Assembly (NCBI GenBank): GCA_965278945.1
Contig: OZ257128.1
Span: forward strand, 2,418,001-2,482,000
DNA: 64,000 bases
Source of the DNA: UBA10649 sp965278945
GTDB lineage: Bacteria > Actinomycetota > Actinomycetes > S36-B12
Reading direction: 5' to 3'
Within the stretch, counting starts at the first letter, position 1, and each line of letters begins with the position of its first letter. Both the position numbers and the translations under genes were made by a program. The notes below the pieces were generated by a model. That model saw nothing but the letters and a program-made list of their open reading frames with translations, was not told the origin of the DNA and searched no databases. Of this stretch, positions 40,400-49,497 are shown piece after piece.

Positions 40400-41923
40400 T
40401 CATCCTCCCGAAGCCGCGATCAGATTCGCGGTCGTTACGTCGTCATTGGTGAACTCATCGACAATCTGTCCGCGCGCCATCACCAGCACGCGGTCGGCCA
40501 CTTGCACGGCCTCCTCGTAGTCGGACGTGACCACGAGGATCGCCTTGCCCTCCGCTGCCAACTGCCTCAGAGTGCTGTAGATCTCCTGGCGGGCGCCGAC
40601 GTCGACGCCACGAGTCGGTTCGACGAGCACGAGTGGATCGGAGCCGCGCTCGAGCCATCTTCCGAGCAGCACCTTCTGCTGGTTGCCACCCGACAGGCTG
40701 CTGATCGGGTTCACCGAGGGGCGGTCGGCCTTGACGTTCAGCACGGGCGCCCATCGCTCGTAGGCCTCTTCCTCGGAGGCCTTCTTCATGATGAACCCGC
40801 CGGAGGCAAGTCGCTTCCAGGATGCGACGGCAAGGTTCTCGATAACTGGCCGAATCATGAAGATGCCCTCGCGCTTGCGGTCAGGCGGCAGGAAACCGAC
40901 CCCGCGAGCAATCGCCTGCGCTGGGCCGGGCATCGGAGCGTCGCTTCCATTAATGCGCAGCACCCCGGATGTCGGCTGGCGAAGGCCGAAGCACAGGTCC
41001 GCCAGCTGACTCGTTCCGCTGCCCAGCTTTCCGTAGATGCACACGACCTCGCCACGACGGACGGACATCGTTACGCCGACGACCTGATCGCTGACGGAGA
41101 CCTCCTCCATCTCGACCATCGCCTCGCCCACAAGTGCAGGATCGCCCGGCGCTGGACGGTGAACGCTGCCGATGTCGCGACCGACCATTGCCTGAACCAG
41201 CTCGCGGCGACTCACCGAGGACGTCTCCGCGTCGAGTGCGACAGTGCCGTTGCGGAGCACGAGTACGCGATCGGATAGTTCGGCAACCTCATCGAGTCGG
41301 TGCGTGATGTAGATGATGCAGACGCCCTGGTCACGCAGTCTGCGCACCCAGTCGAAGAGCTTGTGCACTTCCTGCTGCGAGAGCGCCGCGGTGGGCTCAT
41401 CGAGCACGAGAATTCGCGCCTGGTCCGCGAGGGCGCGCGCAATCTCTACGACCTGCCGCTCGCCGACGCGCAGGCTCCCAACGATCGCCCCGGGGTCGAT
41501 GGACACTCCCATCGGACCGAGAACGTCCTCCGCGCGCTTCTTAACGGCGTTCCAGTTGACCACTCCGGCCCGGCTGGGCCAGCGACCCAGGCTGATGTTC
41601 TCGGCAACCGTCAGCGTCCCGGCATCCTGGAATTCCTGGCTGATCATTCGTATTCCGAGCCGACGTGCCGACACGGGGCTGAACGACGAGTGTGACTCGG
41701 AGTCAATCTCAATTGTTCCGTCGTCGGCGGTGTAGTCACCGGCGAGGATCTTCACCAGGGTCGACTTGCCTGCCCCGTTCTCGCCGAGCAGGGCGAGTAT
41801 GGAGCCGCCGGTGGCGTCGAGGTCCACTCCATGGAGGACCTCGACACCACCGAACGACTTACGGATGCCCTGCATCCTGAGGGAGACAGCGTCCCCCGGT
41901 CGAATCTCGACATCCGCGCTCAT
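40400..41923 (-). CDS. RbsA/XylG-type sugar ABC ATPase (two nucleotide-binding domains)
   Basis: A 507-residue tandem ATPase. The N-terminal domain has Walker A GENGAGKST, a degenerate signature LRVGERQVVEIARAL and Walker B ILVLDEPTA. The C-terminal domain has a degenerate P-loop (YGKLGSGTS) and a good signature LSGGNQQKVLLGRWL with LVEPTRGVD. This split is normal for the family. It ends three bases before the permease start. Confidence 0.93.
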   Translation of the reverse strand: MSADVEIRPGDAVSLRMQGIRKSFGGVEVLHGVDLDATGGSILALLGENGAGKSTLVKILAGDYTADDGTIEIDSESHSSFSPVSARRLGIRMISQEFQDAGTLTVAENISLGRWPSRAGVVNWNAVKKRAEDVLGPMGVSIDPGAIVGSLRVGERQVVEIARALADQARILVLDEPTAALSQQEVHKLFDWVRRLRDQGVCIIYITHRLDEVAELSDRVLVLRNGTVALDAETSSVSRRELVQAMVGRDIGSVHRPAPGDPALVGEAMVEMEEVSVSDQVVGVTMSVRRGEVVCIYGKLGSGTSQLADLCFGLRQPTSGVLRINGSDAPMPGPAQAIARGVGFLPPDRKREGIFMIRPVIENLAVASWKRLASGGFIMKKASEEEAYERWAPVLNVKADRPSVNPISSLSGGNQQKVLLGRWLERGSDPLVLVEPTRGVDVGARQEIYSTLRQLAAEGKAILVVTSDYEEAVQVADRVLVMARGQIVDEFTNDDVTTANLIAASGG

Positions 41924-41934
41924 ACTTGGTGAAC

Positions 41935-43029
41935 CTACTGCGGGTAGATCTGGTCGATGTTCGCCCGGTTGACCAACTGGTGCTTGACGAGCAGGTCGCC
42001 CGGATCCTCACCGTTGATCAACTTGATCATCGCCGGAATACCGATCTCGCCGTACCGCTCGGGGAAGTACGCCGAATCGCCGACCCAGTGGTCGTTGGTC
42101 CGGATGTTCTCCCATGATGTCGGGTCGGCGCCCTGGCTGATCAGCCAGATGTCGTCAAGGCGGTTGGCGGCCTTCGCCGCAGCAATGACGCCAAGACCCG
42201 TGTCGTCGTTGATCGAGGACACAGCAATGTTCTTCAGTCCCTGGAGGGCGGTCAGCGTGTCCGCGAACTTCGCCCGACCGTCATCGGTGGTGGAGCCCAG
42301 GTCGACCGCACGCAGCTTGTCGGCCGGGATGGGGCCGCAAACCTTCTCGAAGCCGGTAACGACGCCGTCGGCGCGCAGCGCCGTGACCTCGCCTGCAGCC
42401 GGCTGCTCACCCTTGACGAAGGCGTCGTACTCGCAGTTGAACTTCTCCTTGTAGAAGTTTCCGAGTGCCTCGCCCGCGACCTCGCCTGCCAGGGAGTTGT
42501 TCGCGCCCATGAAGGCCTTCTCACACGGATCCTGGTGGATGTCGATGGCGATGACTGGGACATCCGGTCCGGCCGCACAGATCTGAGCCGCCGCCTTCTG
42601 GTCCAGCTGGAAGTTGAGGATTCCATCGACGTTCTGCGTCTTGAAGGTGCGCGCGCAGTCGAGGGCCTTCGCCGCATCGAGCTGCGAGTCGCAGAACACG
42701 AGTTCGGCACCCGCCGTCTCGGCTGCGGCCTTGATGCCATCCGACACGATCTTCACGAACGGAAGGCTGTCGCCGAGCGAGATGTAGCCGATCTTCAGAC
42801 CCGCGCCACTGCCGGGGACAACGGCCCCTTCGGCGACTGCCTCTTCGGACGCTGCTGGCGCCTCGCTTGCCGCCGGTGCTTCCGAAGCCGCAGGGGCTTC
42901 GCTTGCCGCCGGCGCCTCAGCTGCGGACGACGACTCGCTTGAACTCGAACTACCGCATGCGGTGAGCACCAGTAGACACGCGGTGCCCACTGTGGCTACT
43001 CCGAGCATTTTTGCTCTAAGTGAATCCAT
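41935..43029 (-). CDS. Sugar-binding lipoprotein (RbsB type) of the first importer
   Basis: A 364-residue substrate-binding protein. The lipobox LLVLTAC places the acylated Cys at about residue 22. A Ser/Ala/Pro/Glu linker with four APAASE repeats follows, then the periplasmic-binding domain (GLKIGYISLGDSLPFVKIV, VPVIAIDIHQDP, INDDTGLGVIAAAKAAN). The ATG at 43029 follows AAAGG. It is the first gene of an operon running through permease, family A copy 1, lactonase-like and SDR genes. Confidence 0.92.
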   Translation of the reverse strand: MDSLRAKMLGVATVGTACLLVLTACGSSSSSESSSAAEAPAASEAPAASEAPAASEAPAASEEAVAEGAVVPGSGAGLKIGYISLGDSLPFVKIVSDGIKAAAETAGAELVFCDSQLDAAKALDCARTFKTQNVDGILNFQLDQKAAAQICAAGPDVPVIAIDIHQDPCEKAFMGANNSLAGEVAGEALGNFYKEKFNCEYDAFVKGEQPAAGEVTALRADGVVTGFEKVCGPIPADKLRAVDLGSTTDDGRAKFADTLTALQGLKNIAVSSINDDTGLGVIAAAKAANRLDDIWLISQGADPTSWENIRTNDHWVGDSAYFPERYGEIGIPAMIKLINGEDPGDLLVKHQLVNRANIDQIYPQ

Positions 43030-43049
43030 GGCCGACCTTTCTGGATGCG

Positions 43050-43071
43050 TTTCTGGAACCCTTTCCAGAAA
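43050..43071. promoter_or_regulatory. LacI-type operator, site 3 (extended palindrome)
   Basis: The core TGGAACCCTTTCCA (43054-43067) is flanked by TTTC and GAAA, giving a 22-bp near-perfect palindrome. It falls just downstream of the operon's predicted transcription start, where bound repressor would block the polymerase. Confidence 0.75.
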
Positions 43072-43080
43072 CATAGCGTT

Positions 43081-43109
43081 ACTATGAAGCGGTCCCTTTG
43101 CCGTGTCAA
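43081..43109 (-). promoter_or_regulatory. Promoter of the first sugar importer operon
   Basis: Consensus TTGACA (43109-43104), 17-base spacer, CATAGT (43086-43081). Predicted start near 43074, next to operator site 3. Confidence 0.7.
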
Positions 43110-43184
43110 GCAACTCAGCAGAACTGCGGCCATACCGTCACATTCGACGGCACGCGCGGGACCAAATTATCCAACGGGAACCTC

Positions 43185-44307
43185 TCAGCCGGAGCCCGGC
43201 ATGGCCACGGTGACCTCGCCGAGGGCCGGTGATCCAAGCGCAACCGAACCGAAGACCTCGGGCTTCTTTCGACCCACTCGCTCGTAGTACTCCTCCGGAA
43301 CGGTCGTCGGATCCTTGAACATCTGCCACTGGCACTTCACCGGCTGGCCGGACTCGTCGGGAACTCCGTACCGTGGCGGATCGACAACACGAACCGGATA
43401 TCCGAAACGGTCCATCGGCAGTTCTTCCATGAGCCTGATGCAGTGAGTGCAGTAGTGGCACACCCCGGTCTGGTAGTGATTCCACGGATGCGGTTCTTCG
43501 GAGACCGACCATCCGTACGGCGCTTCCATCCGAGGCGGCGTTCCCTCGATGGTGTCGCCACGGATCGTTCGGCCCCCGGAACCGCACGGATCGAACCGAA
43601 GGATGTAGCGGTCGTCGGTCTCGATGAGCTCAAAGTCGCCTGTGCGCTCCGGGCCAACCAGATGGCCGCGCATCGCCTCACACGCCACGAGCATCAAGGT
43701 ATCGAGAGCATCGGCCCAGGGCTGATTGTCGATGTTGAACTTCTCATAGCGCCAGATGAACAGCGGCAGGACGACCTTGTCCCACATACGGCCGATGGCG
43801 GCCTCGCCAAGGCGCGCGACGATCTCACTCATCAACCCGTAGGTGTGGTCGACGTCGCGGTCATGACAGCGACGCCACGTCTCCTTCAACTCCACCAGCC
43901 GCTCGTGTGCGAGGGCAGCCTCGTGATGATGAATGGCCTCGACGAGCGACTCGCCCTGCGTGCGCACCAGGTGCCACTGCCAGGACGGATCCCAAGGCTT
44001 GCCGTCCGGCAGGTTCAGCTTGGCGACGATCGAGCGATCGATGTCCTTCAGGTCCTCGGCCGAGATGCCGTTCTCCCTTGAGGAACGCCCGGAGGTCGGG
44101 GATCCACTGGCGGTAGATGCCGTAGCAGACACTGGCCTCGTCGACGAAGTACGCGGACAGCTCGGCCGCGAACTCCCAGTCGCCCGCGTCAACAGCGTCC
44201 TGGATCTTGGAGTAGGTCGACACTCGCTGGTCGTCCCACGAGCCCAGCCGAACGCGTCGGCCGATGCTCGGGGCATACTCGATCGTGGTGCCAAGATCGG
44301 TCTTCAT
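43185..44307 (-). pseudogene. Family A copy 2, interrupted by a one-base frameshift
   Basis: A paralogue of the protein at 38302, about 373 residues if repaired. The ATG at 44307 follows AAGGA. Translation runs in frame to AFLK, then shifts at the CCC run 44075-44077 (GGG on the coding strand). Removing one base restores KENGISAEDLKDIDR, aligned with copy 1. The remainder is intact, with FDPCGSGGR, SEEPHPWNH, CHYCTHCIRLMEELPMD and CQWQMFKDPT. It may be a recent mutation or a sequencing error. It is 34 bases downstream of oxidoreductase paralogue 2, so the two are co-transcribed. Confidence 0.8.
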
Positions 44308-44341
44308 GTGACAGTCCTTCTTCCTGTGAATTTCACTTCTG

Positions 44342-45397
44342 CTAGGTACGAGATTCGAGGCGGCCGGACCGTGCGCTCCGGTAGGCAATGTCGAGAGCTT
44401 CGACTGTCCGCGCAGCGAGCTCTCCGGGGGATGCGTTCTCGAACGGCGTCCCACGACCTGCGGCGAGGATCGCCTCGATCGGGCCGACGCAGTTCTGCTC
44501 ACCGGATCCGGCGGGAAGGTCGGCGATCCGCTCCTGGCCCTTGAAGAAGTGCCATGAGGCCTCGCGCTCGGTATCGACCATGAGCTGTCCTTCAGACCCG
44601 ATAACGCGGACCTCGAGAGCATGCGAGTAGCGGCTGGCGCCGAGGTGGGACGACCCTCCGGACACGACTCCGATCGCATTCCCCTCGAAACGAAGCGTGA
44701 TGGCGTCGTGCATCTCCACCGGCGCGTCCATCGGGGCGCTCATGAACGCGAAGCCATCTTCAGCTCGAAGACCCGTCAACCACAGTGCGAGTCCCAGCGC
44801 ATGGGACAGCTGAGCCTGGCCGTACCCGCCTCCTGAGACGGCAGCGTCAGTCCAGGTCCGCGATTCCGGGATCGACTCGGGCGCCGCCCCCGGATAAGCA
44901 CCGGTATTGGACAGGAGCTCTCGGGTTACCGAGGACATCGTGACGCTCAACTGCTCGATCGTCCCAAGCCCGAGCTCATCCATCGAGCGCTTGGCGGCCT
45001 GAGCGACCGGCTGATAGTTCCAGCCGAACGCGACGACCAACTCCCGGTCGGCCTGGTTGGCTGTCGCCACCAGGTCCCAGGCATCCTCAGGTGTGACCGT
45101 GAAGGCCTTCTCGCACATGACGTGCGCGCCAGACATGAGCGCGGCCTTGGCGTGCTCATGGTGGAGAGCCGTTGGGCTGGCGACGATGCAGACATCGACT
45201 CCCGCGTCGAGAACATCGCGGTAGTCCTCGGACGCGACGGCGAACCCGTAGCGATCTTGGACCATCTGCAGCATCTCCGGGCCTTTTCGAGACACGGCCA
45301 CGAACTCGACATCATCGTGCTTAGCCAGGTTGGGCAGGTGGCTGGAGATCGTCCAACTGCCGGCGCCGATGACGCCGACCCTGACCTTCTTGCCCAT
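44342..45397 (-). CDS. Gfo/Idh/MocA-family oxidoreductase, paralogue 2
   Basis: A 351-residue relative of paralogues 1 and 3 throughout (VRVGVIGAGSWTISSHLPNL, EDYRDVLDAGVDVCIVASP, SGGGYGQAQLSHALGLALWL). The usual EKP motif around the catalytic Lys reads CEKAF. The start at 45397 follows GAGGTG by seven bases. It heads a two-gene operon with family A copy 2. An operator covers its transcription start. Confidence 0.9.
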   Translation of the reverse strand: MGKKVRVGVIGAGSWTISSHLPNLAKHDDVEFVAVSRKGPEMLQMVQDRYGFAVASEDYRDVLDAGVDVCIVASPTALHHEHAKAALMSGAHVMCEKAFTVTPEDAWDLVATANQADRELVVAFGWNYQPVAQAAKRSMDELGLGTIEQLSVTMSSVTRELLSNTGAYPGAAPESIPESRTWTDAAVSGGGYGQAQLSHALGLALWLTGLRAEDGFAFMSAPMDAPVEMHDAITLRFEGNAIGVVSGGSSHLGASRYSHALEVRVIGSEGQLMVDTEREASWHFFKGQERIADLPAGSGEQNCVGPIEAILAAGRGTPFENASPGELAARTVEALDIAYRSARSGRLESRT

Positions 45398-45432
45398 GTG
45401 GCTGCACCTCCCCGACCGCGTGGATGCGATTC

Positions 45433-45446
45433 CGGAATCCTTTCCA
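45433..45446. promoter_or_regulatory. LacI-type operator, site 4
   Basis: CGGAATCCTTTCCA, one end base off the consensus. It sits at the predicted start of transcription of oxidoreductase paralogue 2. Confidence 0.65.
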
Positions 45447-45452
45447 GTCCTA

Positions 45453-45480
45453 CGCTTAACCACCCGAAGGGCAATGTCAA
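45453..45480 (-). promoter_or_regulatory. Promoter of oxidoreductase paralogue 2
   Basis: TTGACA (45480-45475), 16-base spacer, TAAGCG (45458-45453), followed by operator site 4. The layout copies that of the importer operon. Confidence 0.55.
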
Positions 45481-45497
45481 GCACTTTGGAGTGGTTG

Positions 45498-46238
45498 CTA
45501 GAACATCACCATTCCGCCGGTCTGGTTGATCGCCTGCCCGGTCATGTAGCCGGCCTCGTCGGACAGCAGGAAGGCGATCACTCCGGCGCACTCGTCAGGG
45601 TGGGCTCCCCTGCCCAGCGGCACAGTGGCCATTCGCGCGTTGCTGATGGACTCGACCGTGATCCCGCGAATCTCGGCGAGCCGCTCGAGGACCGTGTCCT
45701 GCATCGGGGTATCCATGATCCCCGGCAGGATCGCGTTCACGCGGACATTGCGTGGCGCGAACGCGTAGGCGAAGGACTTGGTAATGGACACGACCGCCGC
45801 CTTGGACGAGGCGTACACCGCAGTCTCGGGGGTCACCGGCGCCTTCGCGGACACAGAACTGACGTTGACGATCGCGCTGCCTGAGGGCATCTCGCGCCCA
45901 AGCCGCGAGCACAGGTCCCAGACGGCTTCGATATTGACCGCGTAGATATCGCGAATGTCCTGGATCGTGAAGTCGAGGATCGGCTTGAGGCGAATGAGCC
46001 CGGCCGCGTTCACCAGCATGTCGGGGCGGGGCTCGGCGGCGATCACGGCGTCACGGCCCTCACTGGTGCTGAGATCCACGGCGATGGTGCGCAGCCCGGA
46101 GAGTTCCTCGTCGGCCAGCCTGGCCTCGTCGCGATCAACCGCGAGCACGTCGATTCCGTCGCGATGAAGCCGCAGAGCGGTCGCCCGACCGATGCCACTT
46201 GCAGCTCCGGTGACCACTGCGGACTTCGTGCGTTCCAT
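45498..46238 (-). CDS. Short-chain dehydrogenase downstream of the isomerase-like gene
   Basis: A 246-residue classical SDR. TGAASGIG, VNAAGLI, VNVSSVSAK, the YASSK pair, and C-terminus GQAINQTGGMVMF. The ATG at 46238 follows AGGAGGG. It lies 28 bases after the fucose-isomerase-like gene and is probably transcribed with it. Confidence 0.88.
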   Translation of the reverse strand: MERTKSAVVTGAASGIGRATALRLHRDGIDVLAVDRDEARLADEELSGLRTIAVDLSTSEGRDAVIAAEPRPDMLVNAAGLIRLKPILDFTIQDIRDIYAVNIEAVWDLCSRLGREMPSGSAIVNVSSVSAKAPVTPETAVYASSKAAVVSITKSFAYAFAPRNVRVNAILPGIMDTPMQDTVLERLAEIRGITVESISNARMATVPLGRGAHPDECAGVIAFLLSDEAGYMTGQAINQTGGMVMF

Positions 46239-46266
46239 GATTGCCCTCCTAGGCTCGAGACTGCGA

Positions 46267-47640
46267 TTAGACGAGAACGACGTGCCCGCCGAGATGGTGG
46301 GCAATCCGCCCGACCGCGTCGCCGACGAGTGCGTTTGTGGCGGCGGAGTGATGCACGACGCCCGACTGCAGCCAGCGCGGCCACGCCGTCGACACGTGAC
46401 CCGAGGCAAAGCGGAAGCCCGCGTTCGGGGTGCCCGTCCGTGGATAGGACGAGCCGGTGAACCCACCCTCGGCGACGATCCACCTGAGCCCCTCTAGCGG
46501 CGCAAATCCGACGAGGGAGGCTGGCGACTGCGGGATCGAGTAGAGAGCGCAGGCGCTCGGCAGCGGATCGTCGGTGTACCAGGCGTCCGGGGCGAGCACC
46601 GGTCTAGCGGAACCACACAGGCGCAGGTCGTGCTCGCCCGTATTGGCCAGGACGACCTCGTCGGTCTCGTAGTCGACGGCCTCGACCTCGTGGTACAGGG
46701 TTGGCAGACCCAGGCTCTGCACGGTCAGCATCGCGATGGCGGTGACCACGTCGCCGCTGCAGGTCCACGGAACACCAGCCGTCGTCAGCCGGCCGAGTGC
46801 CAGGCAGGGGGCCACGCCGACATCGGTGCTGAAGCGGAGCTCGGGAACATGGCAGTTCAGCGCACCTGCCGTAGCACCGGTCTCGCGCACGAGCGTGGTC
46901 AGCGCGGCCTCGATGCGGAGGCTTCGATCGACCGCAAGCGGGCTCACCTCGACGTCGACGTCGAACTGCTCGTCCACCTGCCTACGCAGGTCGGCAACCG
47001 TGTCAGCAGTGACAGCCAGGCTCCTCGCCGCCAGCTCGGCTGGGTCAACGACGATGCTCTCGATCCCCAGGCCGGCAAGCTCGTCGTCCGTGGCGACGAC
47101 ACTGGAGTAGCCGGGCATTGGACTGCCGATCCGCAGGACCTTTGCGCCTCGAATCGCCCCCGCGGCAGCCGCGTAGCGGATCGCGGCAATGGCCGATTGG
47201 GGGCTCTCCAGGCTGGTCATCGCCACATCGCACTGTCGGCCCGCTCGGGCAAGTGCGCTCACGATCATCGGGCCGCCCACGGTCGCACCTCGAGTGGTGA
47301 TGTCCGAGTGGGAGAAGTCCGCAGGAAGTGTCCGATCCTCGTGAAGTGCCCACACCACGACCGGCTTATCGGGCAGCCGCTCGAGCAATGCCATCGCCGT
47401 GGTGGGCGGGGCTGCCATAGTCGACACCATCACCACGGCATCGGCGGCCGCGCATTGCTCTGCGGCGCGCGCCGCCTCCTCCGGACTGCCGACGACGGCG
47501 GACACCACGACGGTGAACTCCGCCCGGAGAGCGGAGACAACCCGATCGAGCAGGAGCTGACGTTCGGCGCGGAAATCCCCCGGTACTGACGACTCCCAGA
47601 AACTCCAGTACGGATGGATCACCGCGACTGCACGACTCAC
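46267..47640 (-). CDS. L-fucose/L-arabinose isomerase-like protein
   Basis: A 457-residue protein resembling the fucose/arabinose isomerase superfamily: an N-terminal Rossmann-like part (AVIHPYWSFWESSVPGDF, VVVWALHEDRTLPADF) and a C-terminal part with ALNCHVPELRFSTDVGVAPC and CSGDVVTAIAMLTVQSLGLP. Catalytic-site equivalence cannot be confirmed by eye, so it may be a divergent member. The GTG has GGAG five bases upstream. It is divergent from the alcohol dehydrogenase gene. Confidence 0.7.
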   Translation of the reverse strand: MSRAVAVIHPYWSFWESSVPGDFRAERQLLLDRVVSALRAEFTVVVSAVVGSPEEAARAAEQCAAADAVVMVSTMAAPPTTAMALLERLPDKPVVVWALHEDRTLPADFSHSDITTRGATVGGPMIVSALARAGRQCDVAMTSLESPQSAIAAIRYAAAAGAIRGAKVLRIGSPMPGYSSVVATDDELAGLGIESIVVDPAELAARSLAVTADTVADLRRQVDEQFDVDVEVSPLAVDRSLRIEAALTTLVRETGATAGALNCHVPELRFSTDVGVAPCLALGRLTTAGVPWTCSGDVVTAIAMLTVQSLGLPTLYHEVEAVDYETDEVVLANTGEHDLRLCGSARPVLAPDAWYTDDPLPSACALYSIPQSPASLVGFAPLEGLRWIVAEGGFTGSSYPRTGTPNAGFRFASGHVSTAWPRWLQSGVVHHSAATNALVGDAVGRIAHHLGGHVVLV

Positions 47641-47651
47641 GTTCGCTCCAC

Positions 47652-47664
47652 TGGAAAGGTTCCC
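47652..47664. promoter_or_regulatory. LacI-type operator, site 5 (degenerate)
   Basis: TGGAAAGGTTCCC lies between divergent isomerase and dehydrogenase genes, just upstream of the dehydrogenase -35. The half-sites are three rather than four bases apart, so the call is weaker. Confidence 0.4.
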
Positions 47665-47672
47665 GGAAAGGA

Positions 47673-47701
47673 TTGCTGTCAGCCTAGCCCACCATTAGAG
47701 T
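47673..47701 (+). promoter_or_regulatory. Leaderless promoter of the alcohol dehydrogenase gene
   Basis: TTGCTG (47673-47678), exactly 17 bases, TAGAGT (47696-47701), then seven bases to the GTG start. No ribosome-binding site is present, so the transcript should begin at the start codon. Confidence 0.65.
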
Positions 47702-47708
47702 ATTCGCT

Positions 47709-48743
47709 GTGGAACTCCCCGACGGAAGGCCAGCCCGGGCATTCGTGCTGCCCGCCGTCGACTCCCCTCTGACGAGCACGCCCCAGCACCTGGCCGCGCC
47801 TGGCCCCGGCGAGGCGCTCGTGCGCATCGAGGCATGCGGAGTGTGCGGGTCGGACGTCTTCTTGCAGAAGGGCGGCTTCGGCGCAGAGAAGCTGCCGGTC
47901 GTGCCGGGCCACGAGGCGGCCGGCCGAGTCGTCGCCGTTGGAGATCCAGCCGAGTCGGCGTGGGTCGGCAGGCAGGTCGCCATCTACTACATCTCCGGTC
48001 CGACCGATTCGCCGTGGTACCAGGCAGGATTCGAGAACCTCGGCCCGGACATCTTGCGCATGGGCGTGGACATCGATGGCGCCTTCGCGGACTACGTCGT
48101 TCGACCGCTCAACACCTTGGTGCCGGTTGCGCCCGAGCTGGACCCGGCCACAGTCGCGGTCGCCACCGACGCCCTCGCCACCCCGTTTCACGCCCTGACG
48201 AGAATCGCGAAGCTCCAGCCTGGCGAGACCCTTGCCGTGATCGGTCCCGGTGGCATCGGAAGCAACGCGGTCCAGATCGGAAAGCACCTGGGCGCGCGCG
48301 TCATCGCGATCGGACGCAGCGAGGCAAAGCTCGAGCTGGCCGAGCAACTCGGGGCAGATGTCGTGATCCAGTCGAGCGTCGGAGCCGAAGCGGTGAAGAA
48401 GCTTGTCGACGCTCAGGTCGATGTCGTGCTGCAGTGCGTCGGTAGCCCCGACATGGACCGGTTCGCCATCGACATCGCCGGCTTCCGCTCGCGGATCGTC
48501 ATGGTCGGCACGTCCCTGGGCACGTTTGACCTCGCGAGTCGAGAGCTCGTGTGGCGCGAGCTCTCGCTCATGGGCAGTCGTGGTTTCGTCCGCCAGGACA
48601 TCGTTGATGTTCTCGGCCTCGTCCAAGCGGGAACTCTCACGACCGATCACCTGACCATGGACGTGCGCCCGATGGACGATGCCAACACCGCCTTGGACGA
48701 CCTGCGGGGCGGACGCACCATGCGAACCGTTCTCGTCAACTGA
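47709..48743 (+). CDS. Zinc-dependent alcohol/sugar dehydrogenase (MDR family)
   Basis: A 344-residue medium-chain dehydrogenase. Catalytic zinc region EACGVCGSD and VPGHEAAGRVV; Rossmann motif IGPGGIGSNAVQIG. The four-cysteine structural zinc loop is absent (the region reads SGPTDSPWYQAGFENLG), as in some sorbitol- and threonine-type relatives. It is transcribed with the SDR that follows. Likely oxidises a polyol or sugar hydroxyl. Confidence 0.88.
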   Translation: MELPDGRPARAFVLPAVDSPLTSTPQHLAAPGPGEALVRIEACGVCGSDVFLQKGGFGAEKLPVVPGHEAAGRVVAVGDPAESAWVGRQVAIYYISGPTDSPWYQAGFENLGPDILRMGVDIDGAFADYVVRPLNTLVPVAPELDPATVAVATDALATPFHALTRIAKLQPGETLAVIGPGGIGSNAVQIGKHLGARVIAIGRSEAKLELAEQLGADVVIQSSVGAEAVKKLVDAQVDVVLQCVGSPDMDRFAIDIAGFRSRIVMVGTSLGTFDLASRELVWRELSLMGSRGFVRQDIVDVLGLVQAGTLTTDHLTMDVRPMDDANTALDDLRGGRTMRTVLVN

Positions 48744-48777
48744 CATCACCTCACCACCGCCGAAAGGAACACCTGCC

Positions 48778-49485
48778 ATGGAACTCGAAGGCTTTGAGGG
48801 TCGGTCCGCGATCATCACCGGCGGAGCGCGCGGCATCGGCCGGCAGATCGCCGAGACGCTCCGTGATCTCGGCGCCACCGTGACAGTCGGCGACCTCACG
48901 GCTCCTGACGTTCCGGGCTGCGTGAACCTGCAACTCGATGTGACCAGCGAGGAATCGGTCAAGAGCGCGGTGGCTCAGTCGGTCGCCGAGGCTGGCACGC
49001 CGAGCATCCTCGTCCTGAATGCGGGTGTGTTCCACGTCGAGACCTTGGAGAAGACCTCCCTGGCGATGTGGAACCAGACGCTCGCGGTCAACCTGACCGG
49101 CGCGTTTCTCGTTGCGCGAGAGGTGCTCCCGCTCATGCGCGAGCAGGGCTACGGCCGAGTCCTGTCCATCGGATCGAGCGCCGGTATCACCGGTGGCGCA
49201 AAGGCCATGGCGGCCTACGGTGCGTCAAAGGGCGGGATCATGACGCTCGCCAAGTCGATCGCGAGCGAGTACGCGCCTTTTGGAATCACCTCGAACTCTC
49301 TCGCGCCGAGCCTGATCGCGACGGACATGGTGGCGAACATCGCGGATTTGAAGGACCGGATTCCCGTCGGCCGCCTCGGGCAGCCTGCGGACGTAGCCGA
49401 CGTGGTCGCGTTCCTGTGCTCGGCTCACGCGGGCTTCATCACCGGCGCGGTTCTCGACATCAACGGCGGATTCCTCATCCGCTGA
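48778..49485 (+). CDS. Short-chain dehydrogenase next to the alcohol dehydrogenase
   Basis: A 235-residue classical SDR. TGGARGIG, LNAGVF, SIGSSAGITGG, YGASK, and C-terminus GAVLDINGGFLIR. The ATG at 48778 follows AAAGGAAC. It runs convergently toward the LacI-family gene. Confidence 0.88.
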   Translation: MELEGFEGRSAIITGGARGIGRQIAETLRDLGATVTVGDLTAPDVPGCVNLQLDVTSEESVKSAVAQSVAEAGTPSILVLNAGVFHVETLEKTSLAMWNQTLAVNLTGAFLVAREVLPLMREQGYGRVLSIGSSAGITGGAKAMAAYGASKGGIMTLAKSIASEYAPFGITSNSLAPSLIATDMVANIADLKDRIPVGRLGQPADVADVVAFLCSAHAGFITGAVLDINGGFLIR

Positions 49486-49497
49486 CGACGGCCCTTG

